Position numbers and translations under genes: made by a program. A model generated the notes under the pieces. That model saw only the letters and a list, made by a program, of their open reading frames with translations, did not search any database and was not told the DNA's origin. Shown in pieces: positions 23,914 through 34,643 of a DNA stretch of 41,603 bases. Source of the stretch: Conidiobolus incongruus B7586 (Eukaryota; Entomophthoromycota; Entomophthoromycetes; Entomophthorales; Conidiobolaceae); NCBI GenBank assembly GCA_000697335.1, contig JNEM01012248.1:1-41603 (forward strand), written 5' to 3'. How positions within the stretch are numbered: the first letter of the stretch is position 1; each line of letters opens with the position of its first letter.

Positions 23914-24457
23914 ATTTTCTAGAGGTTCTTATATAGCTTTTTTAATAAGATAACCTATTTATTTTATATAAAAATAAAGCTTATTCCTAATAGATTTAGA
24001 TTTAATTATGTAATCAACATAGTATTTTTCTTCTCTATCTTAATTAATAATTAGATCTAGTTTTGGGGTTTTTAATCAATTAAGAAAAGTGTTAAAATCT
24101 TCAAAGTATGGTTTAATTTTAGATATGTAAAAGGTAGGGTTGATCCTCAAAGTTAAAGGTAATTCCAAGGTAATATTTTTAAAATTTTCTAGAGGTTCTT
24201 ATATAGCTTTTTTAATAAGATAACCTATTTATTTTATATAAAAATAAAGCTTATTCCTAATAGATTTAGATTTAATTATGTAATCAACATAGTATTTTTC
24301 TTCTCTATCTTAATTAATAATTAGATCTAGTTTTGGGGTTTTTAATCAATTAAGAAAAGTGTTAAAATCTTCAAAGTATGGTTTAATTTTAGATATGTAA
24401 AAGGTAGGGTTGATCCTCAAAGTTAAAGGTAATTCCAAGGTAATATTTTTAAAATTT
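23914..24457 (-). repeat. Perfect 270-bp tandem duplication inside the LTR element
   Basis: Bases 23914-24187 recur at 24184-24457 with an offset of 270 and no mismatch seen, near the element's 3' end. Since the LTRs differ by about 6%, this duplication is much younger than the insertion, or is an assembly error. Confidence 0.93.
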
Positions 24458-27400
24458 GAATCAATAGATTAAATTTTATAGGGATTATAATATAATGATA
24501 AGTATTTGGGATTTAAGCTAAATTTAAGTAGGGTAGGTTTAAGGGCAAATTGTTTTAAGTATACAAACATACTAGTTTTATATTTAAAAGGGTTTCTAGA
24601 TAATTTTAAGTATTGTTGTTCTATGATCCTTTAATTTTCTTCTAAGTTAAATTTAATAAGGGAATTGATATGTTTGATATTAGATTAAAATTCAACAATG
24701 TTTAAAGGTAAGTTGATTTGAAGTTTTAAAGTAATTATTAAATTAGGATATTTGTTATAATTGATGAAATAAAAGCTAAAACCTGTTGATTTATTAATAA
24801 AGGTGTTGAATGAATATTAGAGTTAGTAGATATAAGCATCCTAATTTAACTAATTAGTGTTAATATAAGCTCAAATCATTTACTTTAAGGTTTTAATAGT
24901 TTTTTTAACAAGTTTATTGGTTTAGTGATGATTGGTAGTAGACATAGCTAGGTTAATCTTAAAGGAAAAGGATAGTGACTTCTAAAATTAAGAGTTGAAT
25001 TGTACATCTCTATCAGATATAATAGTTTGTGGAATTTTATAATAGGTAAAGATATTAGAGAATAACAATTATACAACATCTTTAGCTGTAGAAGTTTTAA
25101 AACAAGGAATAAAATAAACATATTTGGAAAATAAATCAATTACAATTAGTAAGTTATTATAACTATTTGTTGATTTAGGGATTTCTATAAAATTAAGCTG
25201 GATTTGTTATTAAATTTTATTAGGGATTTATAAAGGAATAAGTTTACTATATTTTAGTTGAGTATTATATTTAGTTCTTTAGCATATATCACAGGTATTA
25301 GTGTATTTCTAAACTAATTTAACTAGGGAAAGCTAGTAATACCTTATTTTAATTCTCTTAGTAGTTTTTAACTAGTTTTAATATCCTCTAACAAATAAGT
25401 TATAGCATTCATCAAATATTATTTGTTAGATCTTGGGAATGTTAGGAATATATAAACAATCATTATAATATAGTAAGTTATTGATAATTTTAAATCTTTT
25501 AACATATTTTAATTAGTTTTCTAATGGTTTAAAGAGTTCTTCTTTAACTAAAATAAAGAAATTATTATTTAGTAGTGTTTCTTAAAGTAGTTTAATAAAT
25601 TTTTTATTTCCTTCATTAATAATCATTAAGTTAATATTGGCTAGATTTTTACAATTAGAATAAAAGGGTAGGTATGTAAAATTTCTTAACAAAGTATCTA
25701 CAACATGGTTTTATTAACCTAAAAGATATTAAATAAAGAAAAAGTAAGCTTGGATAGTTTTAATCTATTTAACTTATCTTCTTAATAAATGCTTCTAAGT
25801 ATTTAAGTAGATAAGTGATTTATAATCTGTAAGTACTAAAAAAAAGTTACAGGACAAGAAATGTGAGTGATTTTTGATTATTTCTACTAAAGCAAAGAGT
25901 TTTTGTTTATAGACTGGGTATTTCAATTCAGCTGGTTTTATTTTTCTTAACCAGAATATTATTGGTTTTAAAGTAACATTTATAAAGTTAAACTCAACTT
26001 ATTCTCCCTTATTCATTATTTTATCTTATAGTTATAGGGTAAAATATGAATTAAATTCAAACTAGGTTAATTATCTATTAATTACAAAAAAACTAGAGTT
26101 AGTAAAAATAATAGTAGGTAGTTTTAGATTAAAGATAGATAAAGCAAGAGTATTGGTAATATTGAAAATTAAAGCATTTATGTAGAAAATGTATAGTGGG
26201 GTTTATTCAAAAAGAGAGTTTTTCTTTAAAAGATCAATAAGAGGAATAATAAATTCAGCAAAAGAATCAATAAAATCTTTAAAGTAATTCAATAATCTAA
26301 GTATAAACATAAGTTAATCTTTGTTTATAGGTATAGTAAAGGCTTTAACACCATTGAGTTTAGTTGGATCAATATTAATTTTTTAAAAGGAAACAATATA
26401 ACCATAGAAAAAAATAGAAGAGGCACTAAAGATGCATTTTGATAGTTTTAAAGGTAATTTATGTTCTTGAATAATTTATAAAACCTGATTAACATGTTGA
26501 ATATATTCTTCTTTAGTTTTTGAATAGATTAGGATATCATCAAGGTAAGTGATAATAAAGTCATTAAAAACAAGGTTAAAAAGGGAATTGATGAATTAAA
26601 TAAAAGTTACAAGAGCATTATACAATTTAAAGTTTATAACAGTAAATTTATAGTAGCTTAAAAGAGTATTGAAAGTAGTTAAAGGGATAGAATTTTCTTC
26701 AACTCTAATGTTGTAATATCTATTCTTAACATTTAATTTAGTAAATATAGTTGATTTAAGTAGTTTATCCTTAACATTATATAGGTTTAGTAATAAAGTT
26801 TTATCCTTGATAGTTTTAGAGTTTAAAACATAGTTATCAATGTATAGTTTTTAACCACTATTAGCCTTTTGTATAAAGAAGATTAAAGATTTTTATGGTA
26901 AGGAAAATAGTCTAATATACCTATTTTCAAGTAGTTTTTGGATTTCTTCTTTTAAAGTTTAATATTATTCAAGGGATAAATGGTAAGTAAACTTTAAATA
27001 TAGTTGTATACCAGGGATTAGTTTAATTTTGTGTTTAATATTATGTTTAGGTGGTAATTTATTCACAGGTTCAAAAACATTAGTAAATTAACTTACTATA
27101 TTGTATAGGAAGTGGTTATTAAATATAACCTCATTAAAATCAACAGATGAAGTGCTAATAGATGAATAATAAACAAATACATATCTTTATAGATTATTTA
27201 AGTTTTTAATTAGCTTTTTACATTGATTTTTACTTATAATAATAGAATTATTTGCTATAATTGTAGAGTTAGTGTTAGGTAAAGTATTTAATAGTTTTAT
27301 AGTAGGGTAATATAGATTTTTCAAGATTAATTTTACTAATTTCTTTTGGAATGTAAAAAAAATAGATTTGTAGCTTTCTAGGGTAATATTCATAGATATA

Positions 27401-29020
27401 AAACTGTGATATTCAAACTAATTTTAACCTAGTATAAAATTGTAACTAATGTTGCCAACTAGGAATTTAATATATTAGGAGTAGTTAGGGGATAATAATA
27501 GGTATCTAAATATAGTGCCAGATGTTTGTTCCATTAAGTTGTTAGCATATTTAATTATTAAGTTGCTTTTTTAAATAGGTAAGGATAGTTTTAAAACAAT
27601 AAAAGAAGAGATAATACAACTAAAACAACTAGAGTTAATTAAAACACTAACAAGTATATTTATAAAAAACCAGTTAACACAAACAATAAAGTGATAGTTA
27701 AAGGTAAAGAATCACAAGGTAGATTAGTTACTAGAATATTTCTAGTTTCTAGTGGTTTAATCAGTTAGATTTCTCTAGTATACATAGTTTAATTTGTGGA
27801 ATCATTGGTTTATTAGAACTTTTGTGGATTAGATTAGAATCTGCTAACTAATTGTGAAAAAGGTGATTCTAAGGTTATATTAATATTATTCAAGTTTGAT
27901 TTATGGTTGGTAAGTTAGGATTATTGAGAATTAAACAGATGTTGCTTCTTTAAAAGGTATTTGTTAGCTTTATAGTTAACTTAAGTTTTTTAGCAGTAAT
28001 AACAACCTTTGTTTGTTTTCAAGTAAACTTTAGCTTCTTTACTAAAGGTTTTCTTATAAAGCTTTAAAGCAGAAACATCTATCATTTAAAACTTAGGTGG
28101 GTTAAAGTAAAGTTTAAAAGATTGATTTTTAAGGTGGGAAGATTTAGTTATAAAGTAAAGGATATTATTAATTATAATTGCTGTATCACAAATGTTAGAA
28201 AAAAACATATTATCAAAGTGTTCCCTACTAACTAACTAAAGCTTTACTTAAAGGTTAAGGTATTATAATAGTTTGTGGATTTATTCTTCTTCAGTGATAT
28301 TTAATATGTTTAAACATATCTCATTAAATTTCTCAATCAATTGTTTTGTAGAAGTTTTTTATTTAAGCTAGGAAAGCTTTTCTTTTGCTAATTAAACTTG
28401 ATTTTTTAGGTAATACCTCTCTTTAAAAGCTTTTTCCAATTGTTTAAAAGTTTATATCCTTATAGTAAGCTATCCTCCTGAAGATTCTTTAGGATTAAGC
28501 TTATAATAAGTTAACTACCAAATATAAACAGATTTTTCTAAAAAAAAGTGGCTAATTTAAAGATATTCTTTAAATCTTCATCAAAAATCAAATCAAAGTA
28601 ATTCTTCATGTTTTTAAAGTAGTTTTCAAGTTTGTAAAGGTTTTTTAAGCTATTATAAGTAGTTAATTTGTTTTTAAAGACACTAAAGAGGTGGTTTAAT
28701 GTATTAACTGTAGTAAAGTAGCTGGTTTGTTAGATTTAAGCTCTTTGAAGCATGTTTTTTTTAATCAAAAGTTGTCTAATATAAGTTTTTTAGAGGGTAG
28801 TAAGTTCTTAAAAACTAAAGTCTTAGATTCACTTAGTAATTAAGCTGCTATCATCATTAAAATAATATAAGGGTATCTCTTTTTTTAGTGGTATTATAGT
28901 ATATAGTGTTAAATTTAAATGAAATAAATTATAGATAAGATTTAAAATAGTAATAATTAAGTTTGATACAGATAGTTATTAATTTCTAATAGGTTTTTAA
29001 TAGTTTTTTTGCTGCTACTA

Positions 29021-29420
29021 TATAAACACAGTAGTAGTTAAACTAATATAGTGTAGAAGAAAACTTAATATAAAAGTAGTGTGGTGTAGAATATGGTAAT
29101 ATAATGTAGCTGTAGTATACAAGTGTAAACAAAGTTTAATTAAGCTTTGAACTAGGATGAATCATTAATATATTAAGATTTATATTAGGTAGTGTTAATA
29201 TCCTACAATATTAATTGAATATAGTCTCAATCTTAGAAATAGTGTAAAAGTAAAAAATAGTAAGAATTGAGAGGAAAAAAGAGGAACCTAGTTTATTAAA
29301 TAATTTAATGCTATTTATACAATTAATTTAATTATATAAGTATAAATTAATTATATAATTTATAGTTAATTGGATTTTATGAAAGTGTATATAAGAATTT
29401 AAAGAACTAGTCTCTTAACA
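29021..29420 (-). repeat. 5' LTR of the Ty3/Gypsy element
   Basis: 400 bases. It matches the left LTR end to end without net indel and is the more A/T-converted of the two. Confidence 0.92.
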
Positions 29421-29425
29421 AATAT

Positions 29426-30274
29426 ACCAAATGTAATAGCTTTTTTTAACTATTATTAGTTAGAAGATTCCTTATAATATTAGCTTTACATATTTTAAAA
29501 TAGTTATATAAAGTAATAAATATTATAATTTTATACAATATTATATTATATATATATAAATGATATTTTCTTTCTAATAAAATACAATATAGAACTTATT
29601 AAAAATTGATTTTTCATTAGAATCTAAATAAAAATAACATATTTTATTATAATTGATAAAAGGAATATTTTAACTTGACCTAATTTTTTCATTTGTGTTG
29701 TAATAAAAAGTAATATAAAAGGATTTATAATTTGTTAATTATGATAATTTATTATAAATAATTAATATTTGGCTATGTTTTAATAAGTTTTATGTAATTA
29801 TATTTACTTTGACTTTTTTAAGTTTTAATTTAACAATATATCTATTTTATATTTTTATTAATTAATATAAATTTAAATATTAATATTAATATAAATATTA
29901 AACCTATATAACTAATATTAAAATATTCTAATAACTTTTTAACTAAGATAAAAAAGTATTTTTTAATATGTTTATTTACTTTATTAATAATTAAAAGAGT
30001 GATAGTTAAAATTAAGTTTTTAAATTTTAATAAGTTTTAGATAGTTTCTTTTTACCCTTAATATAATTTACCTAGTGAGATAACTAATATAAATAAAACA
30101 TTATTTTTAAAATTTATTTATAAAATTGATATTTTTTTAAAAGGTTAATAGTTAAGTTTTATTAATATTAAAATAAAAGACCTTTAATGATCATTATTTA
30201 ATTTAAGCATAGTTAAATTAAACAATGAATTTTTAAAAGTTAATTTTTTAAGGAAATAATTATATATTTATATA
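29426..30274. other. AT-rich stretch with a faint coding trace
   Basis: At about 30000-30260 the plus strand gives a peptide-like reading broken mostly by TAA/TAG (blocks such as YNLPSEITNINKTLF and FLKFIYKIDIFL). This suggests another C-to-T damaged element or gene. Family unknown. Confidence 0.3.
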
Positions 30275-30276
30275 TA

Positions 30277-30488
30277 CACTAGCCTGCAAAAATAAGTTAT
30301 AAAATTAAAATTACTTATATATTTACTAATATCTTAAACAATTCTTAATTAAATAAATTTAAAATAAAATATATAATTTACCTATATTAGTTGATTATAA
30401 TTAACTATATTTGATTATATTTTATTAATTATTGGTTAATATATTAAAACTTAAAATTTAACCAAGATAAGTTATAAATTTGTGGGTT
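30277..30488 (+). repeat. Left terminal inverted repeat of the Tc1 element
   Basis: About 212 bases, starting CACTAGCCTGCAAAAATAAG, and pairing imperfectly with 31619-31827. A core resembling AAGTTATAAAWT appears both at the outer end (near 30293) and the inner end (near 30469), the two-direct-repeat layout (IR/DR) known from Sleeping Beauty-like Tc1 elements. Confidence 0.75.
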
Positions 30489-31618
30489 TATATGTTAAAG
30501 GAGTATAAATAACAAAACTTATATATATCTTTTTTTTCTCTTGTTATATTATATATATTATAAAATTATTAAGCTAATATTTTAAAATTAATATTATAAT
30601 ATCTAAATATCTTTTAAAAACAATTCATTTATATATTAATCAACTTTATAATAAAAATAAATCAACTTATAAGATTGTTAGAATTATTAGTATTAGTTAA
30701 TCTACTTTAGTTAAGGTTATTAAGAACAATATTAAAAAAACACCTAAAATAAAACTTAATTATATTAAGGTTATAGATAAATATGATAAAAAATATATTT
30801 GTAGATTAGTTAATATAGGTAAGTATAATATTATTATAAAAATATAACAAAAATTATAAGATTATATAAGAATATTAGTTAATACTAATATTATTATATA
30901 TACTTTATGTTAGAATAGATACCATTTATATTTTAAGAAAAAACACCTTTAATTAAAGAAGCTTTATTGTAAAACTAAATAAAAGTTTAAATGCTCACAC
31001 TAAAGTTAGATTAAAATTAACTAAAGTAAAGTTATTTAGTTTAATAAAACAAAGATATATTTTAATATATTTAATAAAAAAGTTAAATGTTTTAAAAAAG
31101 ATAAAAAACTATTTTATAACTATTATATTATTACAGCTTAAAAATACAATAATAGGTTAATTATAGTTTAAGGATATATGTTATCTTTAAGTGTAAGGTA
31201 TTTTTATTTGGTTAATAAAAGAATTAATATTAAAATATACTAAAGTATTTTAAACAATAAATTGAAAAAAAACTATTAAGTAATATAAGTTAAATAAATT
31301 AAATATTATTTTCTAACAAGATAATACCTTTTGTTATATTACAAATTCTACTATTAAATAGCTTAAAAATAACAAAATAACCTCTTTAATCTCTTAATCT
31401 TAACCTAATTAAATATCTTTAAAATCAACTAAAAAAATTAATTAAAGCTTTCCCCCCAGCAAAAAATTTAAATCAACTTTAAAAGTATATATAAGAAGCT
31501 TAGAATAATATTAGTCTTGTTTAATATAAGAAGCTAGTTAACTTTATACCTTATAAACTTAAAGAAGTTAGAAAAGCAAAAGGTAGATATATTAGATATT
31601 AATTTTTCTATCAATACT

Positions 31619-31827
31619 AAAACCCACAAATTTATAACTCACCTAAAGTATACTTTTAGTTTTAATATATCAATTAATAATTAATTAAATTTAATTTTAT
31701 ATATTATATTATAAATAAAAAATATATATTAATTACATAATATAAATTTATTTAAATTAGAATTGATTAAGATATTAATAGAAATATTTATATTTTTAAT
31801 TTTATGACTCACTTTTGCAAGCTAGTG
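31619..31827 (-). repeat. Right terminal inverted repeat of the Tc1 element
   Basis: On the minus strand it begins CACTAGCTTGCAAAAGTGAG and ends near AGTTATAAATTTGTGGGTTT, which matches the inner end of the left repeat. The direct-repeat core occurs at both ends here too. Confidence 0.75.
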
Positions 31828-31941
31828 TAGTTTTAAACTATTTATTTTGTATATATTTTTTTTGTCAAACTAATAATATGTTTGAAAATCAAAAATGAAA
31901 ATATTTCCCATTTTTATTTTTAGGTAATATTTCCAATAAAA

Positions 31942-33316
31942 TTAATATGATAAAAAATCTAATCCCAGCATATTTTCACTACTTGTAGTTGAGATTTCTG
32001 GATTAGTCATGGTAATATATTCAATATCTGGTGTGTCCTTCACTGGATTTGAATCTTTTTTCTCGATGGAAATCTGTTCGCTATCTACGAATGTCTCATC
32101 CGGCCCCTCGTCCAACAATGGAATATCGTTAATAAAGAGTAGATCGGGGCATACACTCCGTCAATTGAAAATACAACAAGATAGAAGAATGATGCAAGTG
32201 ACTATGACTATCCAGAACTGGACCAATTCGTAGTATGATTCACTAGCTTCATAATTGCATAAAACTTCGCTCAAAATTAATTCGATTTGCAAAGCTACAG
32301 ATAAAAAAACATCCCAACATATATTTTAATACGTGGAAAAATATCTCAATGATCAGGGTAGAAGTTTTTATCAATATGCTAATACAGGATGCTAAACCCT
32401 AATCGAATGAAGGACCGGATAAAAAATGGTAGCCATCATTTGTTGGATGTAAGTGGAATATTTTCATATATCATACAGCAGATAAATAATAACGCCCAAA
32501 GCTAGAATCAATGCTCGTTGAAAACCTATAAACGGTAACTTAATTCCCAATGTGGATCCACCTAATAATGCACCTAAATCTGCTAGACATTCAGCCAGAA
32601 TAGAGGAGTTATATGCTATCTGCGTTTTCATTTTCAATAATGTAGGATATAGACCTTGAATAGTTCTAGCTTTCATATTCCATCCAATTGTTAAAAATAT
32701 AATATATATTAAAGCACCATGGGCTCTAGAGTAACATAGGTTCTTTTTCGTACCTCTCTTGGCTTTGGGAGTTTTTGCATTGGATTCTTTTTCAATACAA
32801 AATAAGGCGAAAATACTTATACAAAAAATCATGAATGCTCCAAATAGATATAAATGTCACCAATTAAAATCACTACTGGTGATAAAAATGTAAACAGAAG
32901 GTAGAATATATGATAGGCATCCAGATAAACTTAAAATCATTTATGCAGACTCCGGTTTGGTAAAATTAGTTATAAGTATGGTACCAAATTCAGAATACAG
33001 TCGGAAAACGATGAAAGTCAAAGCTCTTAAAACCACAAACCCACCAAACGATCCAATTATACTTGTAATCATATACAGAGCAATTAAAACCACATTCAAT
33101 CCAACTAGCAAAACCCTCATTGTAAAAAATCCCAAAAACTGATCATTAAAAAACCACAAATAATTTTCCTCAGTTCCTTCAATTCTATATTATTTAAAGT
33201 TTTACAAGGATTGAAAAATTTAATATGCTTTTCAATAATAAACCAAAATAATTTCCAAGATTTTTCAAGTGATATACTCTCTCAATAAATTTTAGTTTCA
33301 TTAAACTTTGATCCAT
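31942..33316 (-). pseudogene. SHS/Jen1-type transporter pseudogene (third paralogue)
   Basis: Divergent third copy, readable from MDQ at the start through to its own C-terminal tail and TAA. Blocks: LFWFIIEKHIKFFN; LKELRKIICGF; then a jump that deletes about 50 residues (TM2 and loop 2-3 in the intact copies); LNVVLIALYMITSIIGSFGG; FRLYSEFGTILI; ILSLSGCLSYILPSVYIF; ARTIQGLYPTLLK; ADLGALLGGSTLGIKLPFIG; and an acidic tail containing DETFVDSEQISIEKKDSNP. TM7 reads N-x-x-A-R-x-x-Q-G-x-x-P-T, keeping the lineage's Ala-Arg but losing the Asp. Several stops and at least three frame changes kill it. The long intact frames and own tail suggest it was once a functional, separate paralogue. Confidence 0.85.
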
Positions 33317-34643
33317 AATCCAAAATATTATTAAGCTATTTTTGAAAAAAAAATTTAATTAGTAAACCAATTAACTTTCACCAAATTTGAATGGCTAATT
33401 TTATTCAATTACATTGTTTTGATAATTTAATTCCCTAGTCGTAATAATATCATTAAGTACAATGAAGATTATCATTTTTATTAAGCCTCAATCATTAATT
33501 CAATAATGCTCAAGGAATTTTGAGTTGTAAATTGCAGATTCTATAAATCTATTAGAATCAATTATATGTGAGATACCTATAATAATTTAATATTCCAAAA
33601 TATTTGGTGTTAAAAGGTGTATCCATAATTCATAATATTTCCACATTGTATGTTTCAAAGTAATATAATTAAAATTTATTCTATTGAAATTATTATATAT
33701 AATTCTCAATCTTAGACCATACTATTTTTGAAAATAATAACCATTAATTGAATTTTTAATTTACCTGTATTTCTTAAATTGGTAATTGAATAATTTGATA
33801 ATTAAATCAAATATAGTAATCAGTTATTTTATGTATTATGTTGAAATAAATAAATTTGAATTTGAGATATTGAATATAATTAAAAAATTAACAAATAAAA
33901 CTTTAAAAATACAGAATTATATAAATATGAAAAATTGATTTTATGTATTTATTAAATAAATAGTTTATTGGTATCATTAAAATAATTTATAAGCTTTCTA
34001 CTAATATAACTGAACTTGGTTCATTAATAATATTAATATATTTTTGTTTTGCTAATAATGATATTATTATTTGATCCAATATTTTTTTTCATATTTTCAC
34101 TATTGATTTACTGATCTTTGGAAAATTATATCTTTCTTATATTAATATATTCTTGTTTTGAATCGATTTATAAAAATAGTATTATCAATAATTTTAATAA
34201 ACAACTTTGTGATAGTAACAATTATTTAATTATTAGAAATTTTAATTATTTTTTAATCTAAAAATAATCAATTTGAATATAAATATATAAATTTTTGATT
34301 TTATATTTAATTTTTAATTATTTAAAATTTATTGAAATATAATTTATATTTAATAATTTAAAATACAATATATGCAAGATAAAAAGAATTTTTGATAATA
34401 TGATTAAATAAAATTCAAGTTTTCATTGAAATAAATATTATTGATAATGATATTATATATTTTAATATTGATGTTATTAATAAGTAAAATTCATATCAAA
34501 ATAAAAAATAGTGTATTTGGTATAATCTTTTTCAAATATAACAATATATTTATAAATAAAATTTAAAATTATCAAAATATATAGAATGCGAATAAATTTT
34601 GAGAAAATTAGGATATTATATCCCCGATGAAAGTGATAAACAT
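33317..34643. other. AT-rich stretch between transporter copies
   Basis: Low-complexity sequence. Nothing recognised. Confidence 0.5.

Larger units (their letters stand above)
23435..29420 (-). mobile_element. Ty3/Gypsy LTR retrotransposon, complete in outline, decayed
   Basis: A 5986-base fossil with 400-base LTRs at both ends and a five-base target duplication, AATAT, at 23430-23434 and 29421-29425. It reads on the minus strand: the right LTR is the 5' one. A G-rich polypurine tract abuts the left LTR, and a primer-binding-like site compatible with an initiator-Met tRNA abuts the right LTR (weak). Readable domains from right to left: gag zinc-knuckle-like block near 28.0 kb, protease and linker near 27.4-27.6 kb, reverse transcriptase near 26.4-26.9 kb with a Y-x-DD-type motif, RNase H near 25.7-26.1 kb, and integrase near 24.5-25.3 kb. 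This order is Ty3/Gypsy. The coding part is broken dozens of times. LTR identity is about 94%, inflated in divergence by C-to-T type damage, so it is moderately old. Confidence 0.9.
30277..31827 (+). mobile_element. Tc1-type DNA transposon, complete ends, dead transposase
   Basis: 1551 bases flanked by TA on both sides, the Tc1/mariner target duplication. Transposase blocks on the plus strand: an N-terminal helix-turn-helix region with STYKIVRIISIS and KYDKKYICRLVNIGKYN, a RWNRYHF-like block, FNKTKIYFN (around the second catalytic residue), the relic of QQDN-PC, and LNIFKI near a former SPDLNPIE block, giving a Tc1-like DDE layout. Many in-frame stops occur where Gln or Trp codons are expected, typical of C-to-T/G-to-A damage. 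Length and layout match ordinary Tc1 elements of about 1.6 kb. Confidence 0.85.

Noticed and set aside
32009-32233. 74-codon plus-strand frame
   Set aside because: It is antisense to the readable C-terminal part of the transporter pseudogene.
31942-33316. Reading the third transporter's breaks as introns
   Set aside because: Stops fall inside conserved helices, about 50 residues are deleted, the TM7 Asp is lost, and the intact relatives have no introns.
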